Notes under the pieces: generated by a model | What the model was told of the DNA's origin: nothing | What the model saw: the letters and a program-made list of their open reading frames with translations, nothing else | Database searches by the model: none | Origin: Conus ventricosus | Lineage: Eukaryota; Mollusca; Gastropoda; Neogastropoda; Conidae | Length of the DNA: 64,000 nt | Direction: 5' to 3' | NCBI GenBank assembly: GCA_018398815.1 | Contig: CM031616.1 | Coordinates: forward strand, 71,924,325-71,988,324 | Program-made: the position numbers and the translations under genes | Part shown: one piece after another, positions 1-10,205 of the stretch | How positions within the stretch are numbered: the first letter of the stretch is position 1 | Layout: each line of letters opens with the position of its first letter

Positions 1-46
1 TCTGTGTTAACCCTTTCCCTGTTTTTTTAATCTGTATAACAAGTAT

Positions 47-497
47 TCCTGTTTTTAAAAGGTGAAGAAGCTCCGTGGTGTATTCCTTGTCATGTTCCAC
101 TCACAGTGAAACATTCTTTTTAGATTGTTGGGACTTGCACGATATGAGACATAAACATTTTACAGCAGACTCCATGAAAACCCTGTTCAGAGATGTCCCA
201 CCTGATGTGATCTTTGAGTTTCTGAAAGAGATTAACATTTTTCATCTGATTTAAGATTATACGGAAGAAATAACATTTTTTTACATCTGATTTAAGATTA
301 TACAGAAGAAAGATTTTTAACGAAGTTTCTGGTGCGTTTTTAGAGGATATATATATTTTAAAGAGATGTGTGAACGTGTGTGTGTGTGTGTGTGTGTTTT
401 TTTTTTTTTCTGAGATGAGTTGATTTTAAAGTGATGACAGCCCTGATATGGCCCTTTGCGGTTGGCTGGGCTATAAGCAACATTACCTTACCTCTCT
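47..497 (+). repeat. Interspersed repeat, uninterrupted copy
   Basis: A repeat of about 450 bp. The same sequence recurs at 21570-21638 plus 22569-22899, where a DNA transposon splits it, and its last part recurs at 9960-10097. It ends with a module reading ...GGTTGGCTGGGCTATAAGC... followed by a short TTACC-type tail, which looks like the 3' tail of a SINE or LINE. A TG/T-rich simple stretch lies at 376-412. No coding capacity is seen. This copy serves as the empty site for the element at 21639-22568. Confidence 0.7.
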
Positions 498-2157
498 GTG
501 TTAACCGTTGTCCCTGTTTTTTAATCTGTATGACAAGTATTCCTGTTTTCTGCATGAACCCATTCCCACTAGCCTGTGTAAGTCTGCTGGCTGAATGCCT
601 GTGTGCTTGCCTATACATGTAGTACATTGTGTTGCTTGGCTGCCAGAATGGCAACAGCTGTGATGGGTTATTCTATTAAATCTGCCGTTTCCACTAACCA
701 AAGTGTCAGTTTTGCAAGAAATGCCTGGTCTAGAAAAACGTATGTGTTAAAAGATTCTTTTCATGCATCAGGTGACTCAAATGAAATTGCTCGGAAACCA
801 TGGGGAAAGAATAATGCACTTAGGTAACTAAAAAGAATAGTGCACTTGCCCGCAGCCAACACAGACCAGGGAGACAAAGCCCCAATTATTAAATGACAAG
901 TTTGTTTTTCCTTTTTTTTTTTTTTACGGAGGAGATGTCCGTGACAGTTAGGAATTCCTGTTGATTGTTGCCGATGGCAGTTCGTGTCCCGAATAGCAGG
1001 TTGCTCTGATGACAGAGTTTATCACCAACAGCTGTGAAAGTGTTAACAGATGTTTAGACGAGATGTGTACTCTGGCCACACCTACAGGAGCTCAGAAATA
1101 TACCTGTATCTGCATGGATGTGCCCTGTATGTACAGACACACATTTCATAGGCTTGTTGCAAGCATATACATGTGCATGCTTGCAGGCATGCACCGACAC
1201 ACCTGCCTTTATGCACTTGCATTGATGGACATGTGTACTGTAGGTAGGTGTGCGTGCTGTGAGCTGGTGTGCAAGTGGCGGAATTCTTTGGAAGATAAGA
1301 GTTTTGTTGAATTTTTGGACTTTTTTTTGGTAACATTTGCCCAACATTTTACCTTTATTCCCTTTTAAATTTCTGTGCCGTCTCCAAGACTTTGGACAAG
1401 GTAGGAAAGAATTGATGGGCTGTCTACAGATCGAGATGAGTGTCGTAGGAGATGAACTTCATCATGGAATATCCAAGATATGATAGTTGGGAAAAGGAAC
1501 TTCCAATCTTTATATGACAAGAAAACCATCGTTTTTGTTTTGTTTGGTTAAAGAAATGAAAAAAGAAAGACAGCAAATGCACCTCAGTTTAGCTAAATTA
1601 AGGAATTGTACCCAGGTTATCAGTGTCTGCCAAAATTTGATTTATTTGATGTGGTGTTCTTGTGTTCAGTCTGTTGAAACCTGTTCACTGTGTGGTGGTC
1701 ATGGCTCAGACAGGGTTCAAGGTGGATATCTCTTGAATCTTGGGTACACCTCGAGCCTGAATTCAAGATGGTTCTGGCAGTCTGCTCCTCTCAATCATCA
1801 TGGCGTTGTTTTTCAGTGACAATTGCTTAAGGGCATAGCCTGAAATATTCCACGTTATGTTGTGTGGAGTCTGTCATTTTGATTTTGTGATGACCTTCCA
1901 TCACAAGAAATCAGGCGTTAAATATACAGATACATGCACATGATTTAACGATTGATATCAGCAAAGAGGCACAAACCCTAAACCGATTTTCAGACTTTCC
2001 TGACTTTGCATGCTGTAACGCCCCTTATACATAAAAAGTACACATAAGTGCATGCATGCAGTTACGGCCGGCCGCTATAAAGTACACACAAGTACATGCA
2101 CAGCTGAAAGGATTTTTCAAAAACTATTTAGTTTAATGGAATTAACCTTTGGACAGT
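498..2157. other. No gene recognised
   Basis: About 1.7 kb of AT-rich sequence with only short spurious reading frames. I see no exon with recognisable protein similarity and no clear transposon ends. It is probably intergenic, or intronic 5' sequence of APIP. Confidence 0.5.
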
Positions 2158-2290
2158 TCCAAATTACATGTCATTTAGGTCATGCAGGTGATCAAATTAC
2201 ATGTCATTTAGGTCATCCAGGTGATCAAATTACATGTCATTTAGGTCATGCAGGTGATCAAATTATAGGTCATGCAGGTGATTTTAAGTG
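2158..2290 (+). repeat. Short minisatellite, about 30-bp unit
   Basis: Roughly four tandem copies of a unit containing AAATTACATGTCATTTAGG and TCATGCAGGTGATC, the last one shortened. Non-coding. Confidence 0.8.
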
Positions 2291-2931
2291 CATTGAGCTC
2301 TGGTGCCAGGAGAGGAGAGGAGTCGTAATCGATCACTATTTTTTATAGGATTTATTCCCCTGGGTAAATCTCACGACCCAGGCAGTCTAGACCACAACAT
2401 TTTAGGGTTTAGAATTATACCGTCCTGACCCATGCAAGGATTGATCTGAGGGAGTGTCTGCGTTCCCAGCAAAATTTTCCTACTGCCTGCAACATTTTTG
2501 TATATTAAGGGCAGGAATGACAAAAGCTGCACCAGCATCGAGTACTGAGCTGGTTGTCGAAACATGAGGGTGCAGCTGGATGAATTATTGGGTAATCCTG
2601 CTGTTTTGATGGAAATTGCTGAATCTTTGATGCAAAGTCCTCATCAGAGTGTTCAACTAATTTTATTGTGAATTTGTAATGAATGACGCCACTTCATCGT
2701 ATTTTAGAGTTATATATTTTGGCTTTATGATGTTACTGGGTGTTCATGCAATATTCGTAGTTTTGTTCCCCCTCTCCCTTTATCCCCTTCTTTTCTTGAT
2801 TTATTTATGGTCAGTATAACTGATTCTTCATGCAGTCTTTATAGTTTTGTCCCCTCCAAACTTTTTGTCCTCCTTACATAGGGACAGCAGAATAATTGCT
2901 GTATTGTTTCCCCCTCATTTTCCTCCTTACA

Positions 2932-5900
2932 TCCCTCCGGGGGGTTGCGACCTTGTCGTGGTCGGAGGGCTTGCGCGGTCCAGTGATCCCTTAGGCTTTG
3001 CTGGCGGGGGCATCAATACTTGGGAGATAGGCTGGGTTTTTTCACACTGCTTGTAGGCCTGAGAGGTGAAGATGCTGTATGGCCTAAGCGAAACGTGGTA
3101 AGAAGTTGATGCCCCTGGTAGGGCTTCCCATGTCAGATAGGCTAAGGGTGAGGATCCTGACTAAGAGTAACCCGCCTTTCTCCTTTTCTTGTTTTCTGCC
3201 TTCCTTATTTGGCCCTTCTCTATCTTCGTCTCCCCTTCAAGTCTTCTTTTCTACACTCCTTTTCTCTCTGTGGTCTCCTTAAGATCCGCCGCGTTTGCCG
3301 TGCGGTGCGACCTGTGTCGGAGGGGAATGAGATCCTGGTGATTGAGAGGGCCAGCGCTCTCAACACATCACTTTGGCTCGGACCTCTCCTAGACAGGGAG
3401 TACACTTTGGCCCGGGTGTACTAATCGGCTCCCCTTCTTGGGGTTGGGTCAAGACAGGCAGTCCCCCTGCTGGCCATGTGAACCCCTGCAGTGCTCAGCT
3501 CTCTGTCCCCGGGAGTTGAGCATGATCAGGGGGGATAGGGTTGGTAGTTTCTGTTTGTCGTATATCTCTCCCGAAGCCTGGAAGGGGTCAAGACATTGGT
3601 TTCTTGGCCCTGGCCCCTTAGTTGGACTCCAAGGTGGGTGGGTAAGGGAGAGATGAATCACAATAAACTAAATATGACTTCTTTAAAAAACATTCCCCCC
3701 AAAAGGAAGAGGAAGGCAGCATCCCCTATTTCAGGGGATTGTCAAACAGACAGTGACTCCGATACTGAAGTTAGACAGAAGACAGGTTTTTGGGCTTCCT
3801 GGCTCGTGATGGAGGGGACGGAGCAGGAAAGATCCCTTTCAGCTCTGAGCCCTTTTGCCATACAAAAGGGCTTTCAAGGTATAGCAGGTGACCCTCAGTC
3901 CATCAAGAGGTTGCGGAATGGCTCGTTTCTTATTGAAAGTAAATCACAAAAAACAATCTGAGCAGCTGCTAAAGGCAACGAAGCTAGTGGACAGGGAGAT
4001 CAAGGTGACTCCCCACAAACAATTGAATTCATCTAAAGGCGTGATTCACTGCCGGGATTTGTCTGGTGTATCAGAGGCAGAAATTAAGACGGAGCTGGCG
4101 TCCCAGGGTGTGACGGAGGTGCGCAGGGTGACGGTAAAGAAAGGTTCAGAGAGAGTGGCCACCAACACCCTCTTTCTGACATTCTGCAACCCTGTGCTGC
4201 CTCCGGTCATCAAAGTCGGCTACCTTAATGTTCGTGTTCAGCTGTATGTGCCGTCCCCGTTGAGGTGCTTCAGGTGCCAGAGGTTTGGCCATGTCAGGGA
4301 CCGCTGTTCTGGGAAGGAGGTGTGTGGTATTTGCTGCAGGGCAACCCATGATGGGCCGTGTCAAGATCCGGCACATTGTGCTAACTGCGGTGGCGACCAT
4401 CCCTCCTCTTCACGAAACTGTCCTCTTTGGATTCAAGAATCTGCTATACAACGCGTCAAAACGGAAAAGAAGATCTCGTTTTTTGAAGCCCGGAAACAGG
4501 TTGTGGGCAGTCAGACGCCGACGGCTTCTTCCTATGCTTCGGCTGTAAAGAAAGTTCCCATAGTTTCTACTCGGTCAGTCTGCTGCCAGACTGATGAATT
4601 CATGTTTTCGAAAACATTGCCAGTAAGATCTGTCAGTTCTGGTGGTAGCAGGTCCACCACCTTCCAACCCAAAGGGACTGCCCCTGGTGGAGGCAAAAAA
4701 TCCGCCACCCCTCAGACTGCCCAGCAGTCTTCAACATCTGCTGCTGGGCAGATTAAAAAACCAGCACCCCTACCTCGAACTCCTCTGTCCAGTGCCCGTG
4801 CGGGCAAGGGAGTTCAACCCAGTGTGGAGATGGTGGAGATGAGGAAGAAACCTCCACCGTCTCCCAAACCCAGACCTACTTCACCTGTTGGCAAGTCTGC
4901 CAGCAGGTCTGCAGATAGTCCAGTGAAATTAAGCAACAAATTTACAGCTTTAGCAGCAGATGTTGAGGAGGAGATGACCTGATCTCTCTCCTTTTCGCCC
5001 TCTGCACCATGGATAATACAATATTCCATTGGAATATCCGTGGTCTAAATTCCAACTTCGAGGAGCTGCAGCTTCTGTGTCAATCTATAAAACCTTCCGT
5101 CGTGGCTCTTCAGGAAACCCAAATTCAAAGCCAGAAGACCTTTACTCTTTCTGGCTTTAATATTCTTTCAAAACCTGCACAACCATCCACGTTGGGACTG
5201 TCGGGCGGTGTTGCCCTTCTCCTACACAAAACTTTGTTGTATAGTCCTGTCGCTCTGTCTACCTCCCTTCAGGCTGTAGCTGCGAGAGTCACTCTCCACA
5301 AGACTGTAACAATCTGTTCTCTTTATCTTCCTCCATCTGTCCCGGTTTGTCGTCAGGACCTTGTCAGTCTGTTAGAAGAACTTCCTCGACCTTTTTTGCT
5401 GTTGGGTGACTTTAACGGTCACAATCCTCTTTGGGGTAGTGTCAGTACGTCATCCAGAGGTCTGCTGATTGAGGATGTCCTTTCAGACTTGGATTTGTGT
5501 TGTCTGAACGACGGATCTGCAACTTACCTCCACTCTTCCACAGGTTCACTTTCGTGTTTAGATTTGTCGGTCTGTGATCCCTCGCTGGTCCTGGACTATG
5601 AGTGGTCTGTCCATGACGATCTGCACGGAAGTGACCATTTCCCTGTCCTTCTACAACCTGTATTAACTGAACACGTCTCTGTCTCTCAGCATCTAAATTA
5701 TAAGAAAGCAAACTGGGATCTATTTGCAGCCACTGTTTCTAAGGAGTTCCAGGACACTGATTTTTTTCAGAGTCCGGACCCAGCTGAATCACTGACTAAC
5801 ACTATGATCAAATGTGCTAAGGCCTGTATTCCAGTGTCTTCCGATAAACTTCAAATGCCCAAAACACCCTGGTTCGATTCAGAATGCCAACAAATTTCCA

Positions 5901-6600
5901 AAGTTAGAAAACGGGCTCAGCGTCGGGTATACCAACGACCTTCGGGTCCCAACGCTCGAGCCCATCAGAAACTCCGTGCTAAATCAAGACACTTTTAAAA
6001 TCAGTAAACGTCGGTCCTGGAGAAGCTTCTGCTCCAGGCTGACATCAAAAACTTCCAAGAAAAAAGTGGAACATCATTAAGAAAATCAAAGGGAAGAACA
6101 CCTGTCCCACTGTGAACCATCTCAAGTTTTCGGATTCTTTAATAACAGAGAAGAAAGCAGTTGCTAATCTGCTTGCTTCAACCATTGAAAAGAATTCCTC
6201 CTCTTCTAATAAATCAGCCACTTTTGTCAAAAACAAAGCCCTAAAAGAAAAATCACCCTGCAACTTTTCATCCGGCAACATGGAAGACTACAATCTTCCT
6301 TTCACGTTAAACGAGCTGAAATCTGCCTTACTCTCTTGCAGCGATTCCTCTCCAGGTCTAGATGAAATCCATTATCAACTCTTGAAACATCTTCCGCAAA
6401 TGGGTCTGAACATCCTGCTACAGGTATACAACCATGTGTGGACTACTGGTTTCTTTCCACCTTCTTGGCGGAAAGCCCTCATTCTTCCAATTCCCAAACC
6501 TGGAAAAGATCTTTCTGACCCATCAAACTACCGTCCCATAGCTTTGACTAGCTGTATCTGTAAATTGATGGAGAAAATGGTCAATGCTAGGCCTTACACG
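2932..6600 (+). mobile_element. I/Jockey-type LINE, 3'-truncated
   Basis: A non-LTR retrotransposon with a GC-rich 5' UTR (from about 2932), an ORF1 with zinc knuckles, and an ORF2 with APE endonuclease and the start of the reverse transcriptase (RT). It stops abruptly inside the RT at about 6593, before the catalytic boxes, and runs directly into a 43-bp minisatellite. One degenerate unit of the same minisatellite lies just upstream (2868-2931), so the LINE sits inside that array. Loss of the 3' end is the reverse of the usual 5' truncation. One-base frameshifts break both ORFs. Clade assignment (I/Nimb/Jockey) rests on the three-knuckle ORF1 plus an APE-type ORF2 and is approximate. Confidence 0.85.
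3653..4982 (+). CDS. LINE ORF1, zinc-knuckle RNA-binding protein (frameshifted)
   Basis: The nucleic-acid-binding ORF1 protein of the LINE, expected to coat the element RNA. It starts at the ATG at 3653 (MNHNKLNM...) with a basic segment (PPKRKRK). The frame changes at an A-run near 3948-3954, after which it stays open to 4982. The C-terminal half carries gag-type CCHC knuckles: CFRCQRFGHVRDRC, then CGICCRATHDGPC, then CANCGGDHPSSSRNC. A proline/serine-rich tail follows. The order of a folded region, three knuckles and a Pro-rich tail fits ORF1 of the I and Jockey groups. ORF2 begins 27 bases after the stop. The frameshift may be an assembly indel, since it lies in a homopolymer. Confidence 0.85.
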
Positions 6601-6602
6601 GT
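5009..6602 (+). CDS. LINE ORF2, APE endonuclease and partial RT (frameshifted, truncated)
   Basis: The endonuclease domain occupies about the first 230 residues from the ATG at 5009. Its motifs are FHWNIRGL, ALQETQI (catalytic Glu), LLGDFNGHN (Asp/Asn), CLDLSVCD and SDHFPVL (catalytic Asp-His). The frame ends at 5998 after an indel in a T/A run, and a second shift lies near 6063. The frame then resumes from about 6112 through a typical RT N-terminal region: NELKSALLSCSDSSPGLDEI, PPSWRKALILPIPKPGKD and SNYRPIALTS. The catalytic Asp boxes (A and C) are missing because the element is cut off at about 6593, so it cannot encode an active RT. Confidence 0.88.
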
Positions 6603-6985
6603 GACAGCAGAATAATCGCTGTATAGTTTTCCTTCCTTACACAGTGACAGCAGAATAATCGCTGTATAGTTTTCCCTCCTTACATAGTGACAGCAGAATA
6701 ATCGCTGTATAGTTTTCCTTCCTTACACAGTGACAGCAGAATAATTGCTGTATAGTTTTCCCTCCTTACACAGTGACAGCAGAATAATTGCTGTATAGTT
6801 TTCCCTCCTTACATAGTGACAGCAGAATAATCGCTGTATAGTTTTCCCTCCTTACATAGTGACAGCAGAATAATCGCTGTATAGTTTTCCCTCCTTACAT
6901 AGTGACAGCAGAATAATTGCTGTATAGTTTTCCCTCCTTACACAGTGACAGCAGAATAATTGCTGTATAGTTTTCCCGCCCTGCA
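6601..6985 (+). repeat. Minisatellite, 43-bp unit, about 9 copies
   Basis: A regular 43-bp period (GTGACAG at 6601, 6644 and 6687). The unit includes GTGACAGCAGAATAATCGCT and a pyrimidine-rich part ending in CCTTACA. Copies differ by only a few bases (TCGC or TTGC; CCTTCC or CCCTCC). The isolated unit at 2868-2931 shows that the adjacent LINE is embedded in this array. Confidence 0.95.
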
Positions 6986-7711
6986 TGGTGTGATGTGTGG
7001 TGTGTGTGGCAGGGAGGAAATAAGAAATGACATTTACTACATTGTTTAACATCTCATGTCATAGAAATTGATTTTTGTTGGGTTCTATCTCACTGTGGTA
7101 CAATGTGAAATGAAGGAGCAGAGATATGGCAAAAGGAGTGAATAGTCACGTCGAAAATTCATTAAAGAAAATGCTGTAGATGTGTCCTCTTGTGAATTGG
7201 TTCAAATTATGGAAAAATACTTACACAAGAAAAAATGGTAAGAAAATGTCTGCTTTACCATCGTGCTCCAAGTACATTGTTGGATTAATTCGTGAATTAA
7301 GGCTGGATACTTGGAACACTAAATGTTCTCATGGTATTGTCTGTGCATCATCTTTTGTTTGAATGCCCAGTGTCGACCTTGCTTTATCAGAAACTATTGT
7401 GATGAATAATTTTGATAATGTCGGTAATGTCCTATGTGGTTCATATGATGTTGAGGTTGCCATAGCTGTCTCCCAGTCACAGATTGCAAAATTTTTGTAA
7501 AGATCAAGTTATTGTTCCTCTAGGGTATTTCAGTTGTGTAAATATGCATATATATATATATATATACAATTATAAACAAACAGATGGGAACTGAAAGTCC
7601 TATAATGGGTGATAAGCTTTGTAGGGCTTTTTGTTCCAATTGTAATAATCGTTTTTTTTTGTCTAATATCTCATGATGAAAAGAAGTTGAATGAAACCAC
7701 TGAACTGTCAG
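6986..7711. other. APIP intron or 5' region, no gene
   Basis: AT-rich sequence with an (AT)n microsatellite at about 7545-7566. It ends in the splice acceptor ...ACTGTCAG directly before the APIP exon. The pyrimidine tract is weak; a T-run lies at about 7651-7662. Confidence 0.6.
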
Positions 7712-7877
7712 GGAAGAGATCTACATTGCCCCTCAGGGGTGCAGAAGGAGCGGATCCTGCCGGAGGATCTCTTCGTGCAGACCCTCGGCGACGAGGATCT
7801 GGATGGACCTCCTCCCAAGAAGAAGCTGAAGAAGAGCCAGTGCACGCCCCTGTTCATGAACGCCTACACCATGAGAG
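7712..7877 (+). CDS. APIP: APIP exon a (methylthioribulose-1-phosphate dehydratase)
   Basis: Encodes the segment ...[12 protein letters not shown], then [18 protein letters not shown] and [20 protein letters not shown], ending TMR. It is closely similar to vertebrate APIP, the zinc enzyme that dehydrates methylthioribulose-1-phosphate in the methionine salvage pathway (cytosolic). It is flanked by AG before 7712 and GTCAGC after 7877, and leaves one base of a Gly codon for the next exon. A one-base deletion in a C run at about 7729-7733 shifts the frame between IYIA and PSGV; with it corrected, the exon is 167 nt and all phases agree. The start codon and N-terminal exons are not in the window. 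Confidence 0.94.
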
Positions 7878-8255
7878 GTCAGCGTGAACTTTAATGCTGC
7901 ATTCTGGGTAAAGAAAAATAGAGGGAGACATAAGAGTCGTGATCCCTTCCAGACTCCGTTCTGGATCAACTTGTCCTTGACCTTCAAACTACTCGCCTCT
8001 CCCCTTGGCCTTCACTCTTCAATTACCAATCCACCTGTACTTGCTCTTCAGGGACAGTTCTATCATGTTTTGTTTCCATAAGTTACCTGAGAAGGGTCGA
8101 GTGTTACGAGCTGTTTTTCCATCCTGTTTTTTGTTAGCTTTATGAGATGGTAGTTTTAGCTCTTATGGGTGTCATTTGCAGTATGCTTCATAATCGGTAA
8201 AAAAAATAAAAAATTAACAATCCATCAAGTGTAATGGACCAAAACAGTGATAGAA
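7878..8255. other. APIP intron, no feature
   Basis: About 380 bp of unremarkable intron with no recognised repeat or reading frame. Confidence 0.5.
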
Positions 8256-9655
8256 TAAAGTACATTTAGCATGATGTGGAAGACTTGGTGGTCAAGGAAG
8301 AGGGCAGTACATTTAGCATGATGTGGAAGACTTGGTGGTCAAGGAAGAGGGCAGTACATTTAGCATGATGTGGAAGACTTTGTGGTCAAAGAAGACAGTA
8401 CATTTAGCTTGATGTGGAAGACTTTGTGGTCAAAGAAGAGGACAGTACATTTAGCATGATGTGGAAGACTTGGTGGTCAAGGCGAAGGGCAGTACATATG
8501 GCATGATGTGGAAGACTTGGTGGTCAAGGAAGAGGACAGTACATTTAGCATGATGTGGAAGACTTGGTGGTCAAGGCGGAGGACAGTACATTTAGCATGA
8601 TGTGGAAGACTTGATGGTCAAGGCGGAGGGCAGTACATTTATCATGATGTGGAAGACTTGGTGGTCAAGGCGGACAGTACATTTAGCATGATGTGGAAGA
8701 CTTGATGGTCAAGGCGGAGGGCAGTACATTTAGCATGATGTGGAAGACTTGGTGGTCAAGGAAGAGGACAGTACATTTAGCATGATGTGGAAGACTTGGT
8801 GGTCAAGGCGGAGGGCAGTACATTTAGCATGATGTGGAAGACTTGGTGGTCAAGGAAGATGACAGTACATTTAGCATGATGTGGAAGACTTGGTGGTCAA
8901 GGAAGAGGACAGTACATTTAGCATGATGTGGAAGACTTGGTGGTCAAGGCGGAGGACAGTACATTTAGCATGATGTGGAAGACTTGATGGTCAAGGCGGA
9001 GGGCAGTACATTTATCATGATGTGGAAGACTTGGTGGTCAAGGCGGACAGTACATTTAGCATGATGTGGAAGACTTGATGGTCAAGGCGGAGGGCAGTAC
9101 ATTTAGCATGATGTGGAAGACTTGGTGGTCAAGGAAGAGGACAGTACATTTAGCATGATGTGGAAGACTTGGTGGTCAAGGAAGAGGACAGTACATTTAG
9201 CATGATGTGGAAGACTTGGTGGTCAAGGAAGAGGACAGTACATTTAGCATGATGTGGAAGACTTGGTGGTCAAGACGGAGGACAGTACATTTATCATGAT
9301 GTGGAAGACTTGGTGGTCAAGGCGGAGGGGCAGTACATTTAGCATGATGTGGAAGACTTGGTGGTCAAGGAAGAGGACAGTACATTTAGCATGATGTGGA
9401 TGACTTGGTGGTCAAGGAAGAGGGCAGTACATTTAGCATGATGTGGAAGACTTGGTGGTCAAGGCGGAGGACAGTACATTTAGCATGATGTGGAAGACTT
9501 GGTGGTCAAGGCGGAGGGCAGTACATTTAGCATGATGTGAAGGATTTAGCGATCGAGGCAGGACAGTACGTTTGGCATGATGTGGAAGATTTAGCAATCG
9601 CGGCAGCACAATACATTTAGCATGATGTGGAATATTTAGAAGTTGAGGTGGAGGA
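8256..9655 (+). repeat. Minisatellite, 47-48 bp unit, about 28 copies
   Basis: Tandem copies of a unit containing ACAGTACATTTAGCATGATG and TGGAAGACTTGGTGGTCAAG, followed by a variable purine linker (GAAGAG or GCGGAG). Short units lacking part of the linker are interspersed. Blocks carrying the TTTATCATGATG variant recur at an offset of about 373 bp (8638 and 9011), so there is higher-order structure. The last copies (9530-9655) are degenerate. Confidence 0.95.
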
Positions 9656-9780
9656 CAGTACACAAACATGCGCACAAACACACAAACACACAAACACACA
9701 TACACACAAACACACAAACACACATACACACATACACACATACACACAAACACACAAACACACATACACACAAACACAAA
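9656..9780 (+). repeat. (CACACAAA)n / (CACATA)n simple repeat
   Basis: An AC-rich microsatellite. The reading frames across it in both directions are simple-sequence artefacts. Confidence 0.95.
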
Positions 9781-9959
9781 GAAAAATGTAGGAAAGAATG
9801 CTTCGGTAATGCAAATCCTTTGTACAGAAATGTAGCAAATGTGGTTATAGTGCATTGTACATATACATCCATAAGGGAGACAGAGCTGCAGTTTAAGAAT
9901 ACACTTGTTTCTGTGTGTTCTTGACTCGAGAGTCTAATAAAATTTACGTTAGGGAAATT

Positions 9960-10097
9960 TTCTTGAAAGAGATTAACGTTTTTCATCGGATCTGAGATTT
10001 TACAGTGGAAAGATTTTTAACAAACTTTCGGATGGGTTTTTTCGAATTATATGGCCCTTTGTGGTCAGCTGGGCTATAAGCAACATTATCTTATCTC
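9960..10097 (+). repeat. Partial copy of the interspersed repeat of 47-497
   Basis: Matches the later part of the repeat at 47-497 (GAAAGAGATTAACGTTTTTC...), including the terminal GGGCTATAAGCAACATTATC module with an ATCTT-type tail. Confidence 0.75.
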
Positions 10098-10205
10098 TGT
10101 TCTGGGAGACAAATCACAAAATGGATGGGGTGCCGAACTTGTTCCAGCATGGCCTTTCCAGAAACTTGATTCCAGCTGCATAGTATACACCAAGCAGCGC
10201 CCACT

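Noticed and set aside
1..7711. Missing APIP N-terminal exons
   Set aside because: I looked for sequence encoding the GWVTGTGGGIS-type region upstream of 7712 and saw none; these exons are probably outside the window.
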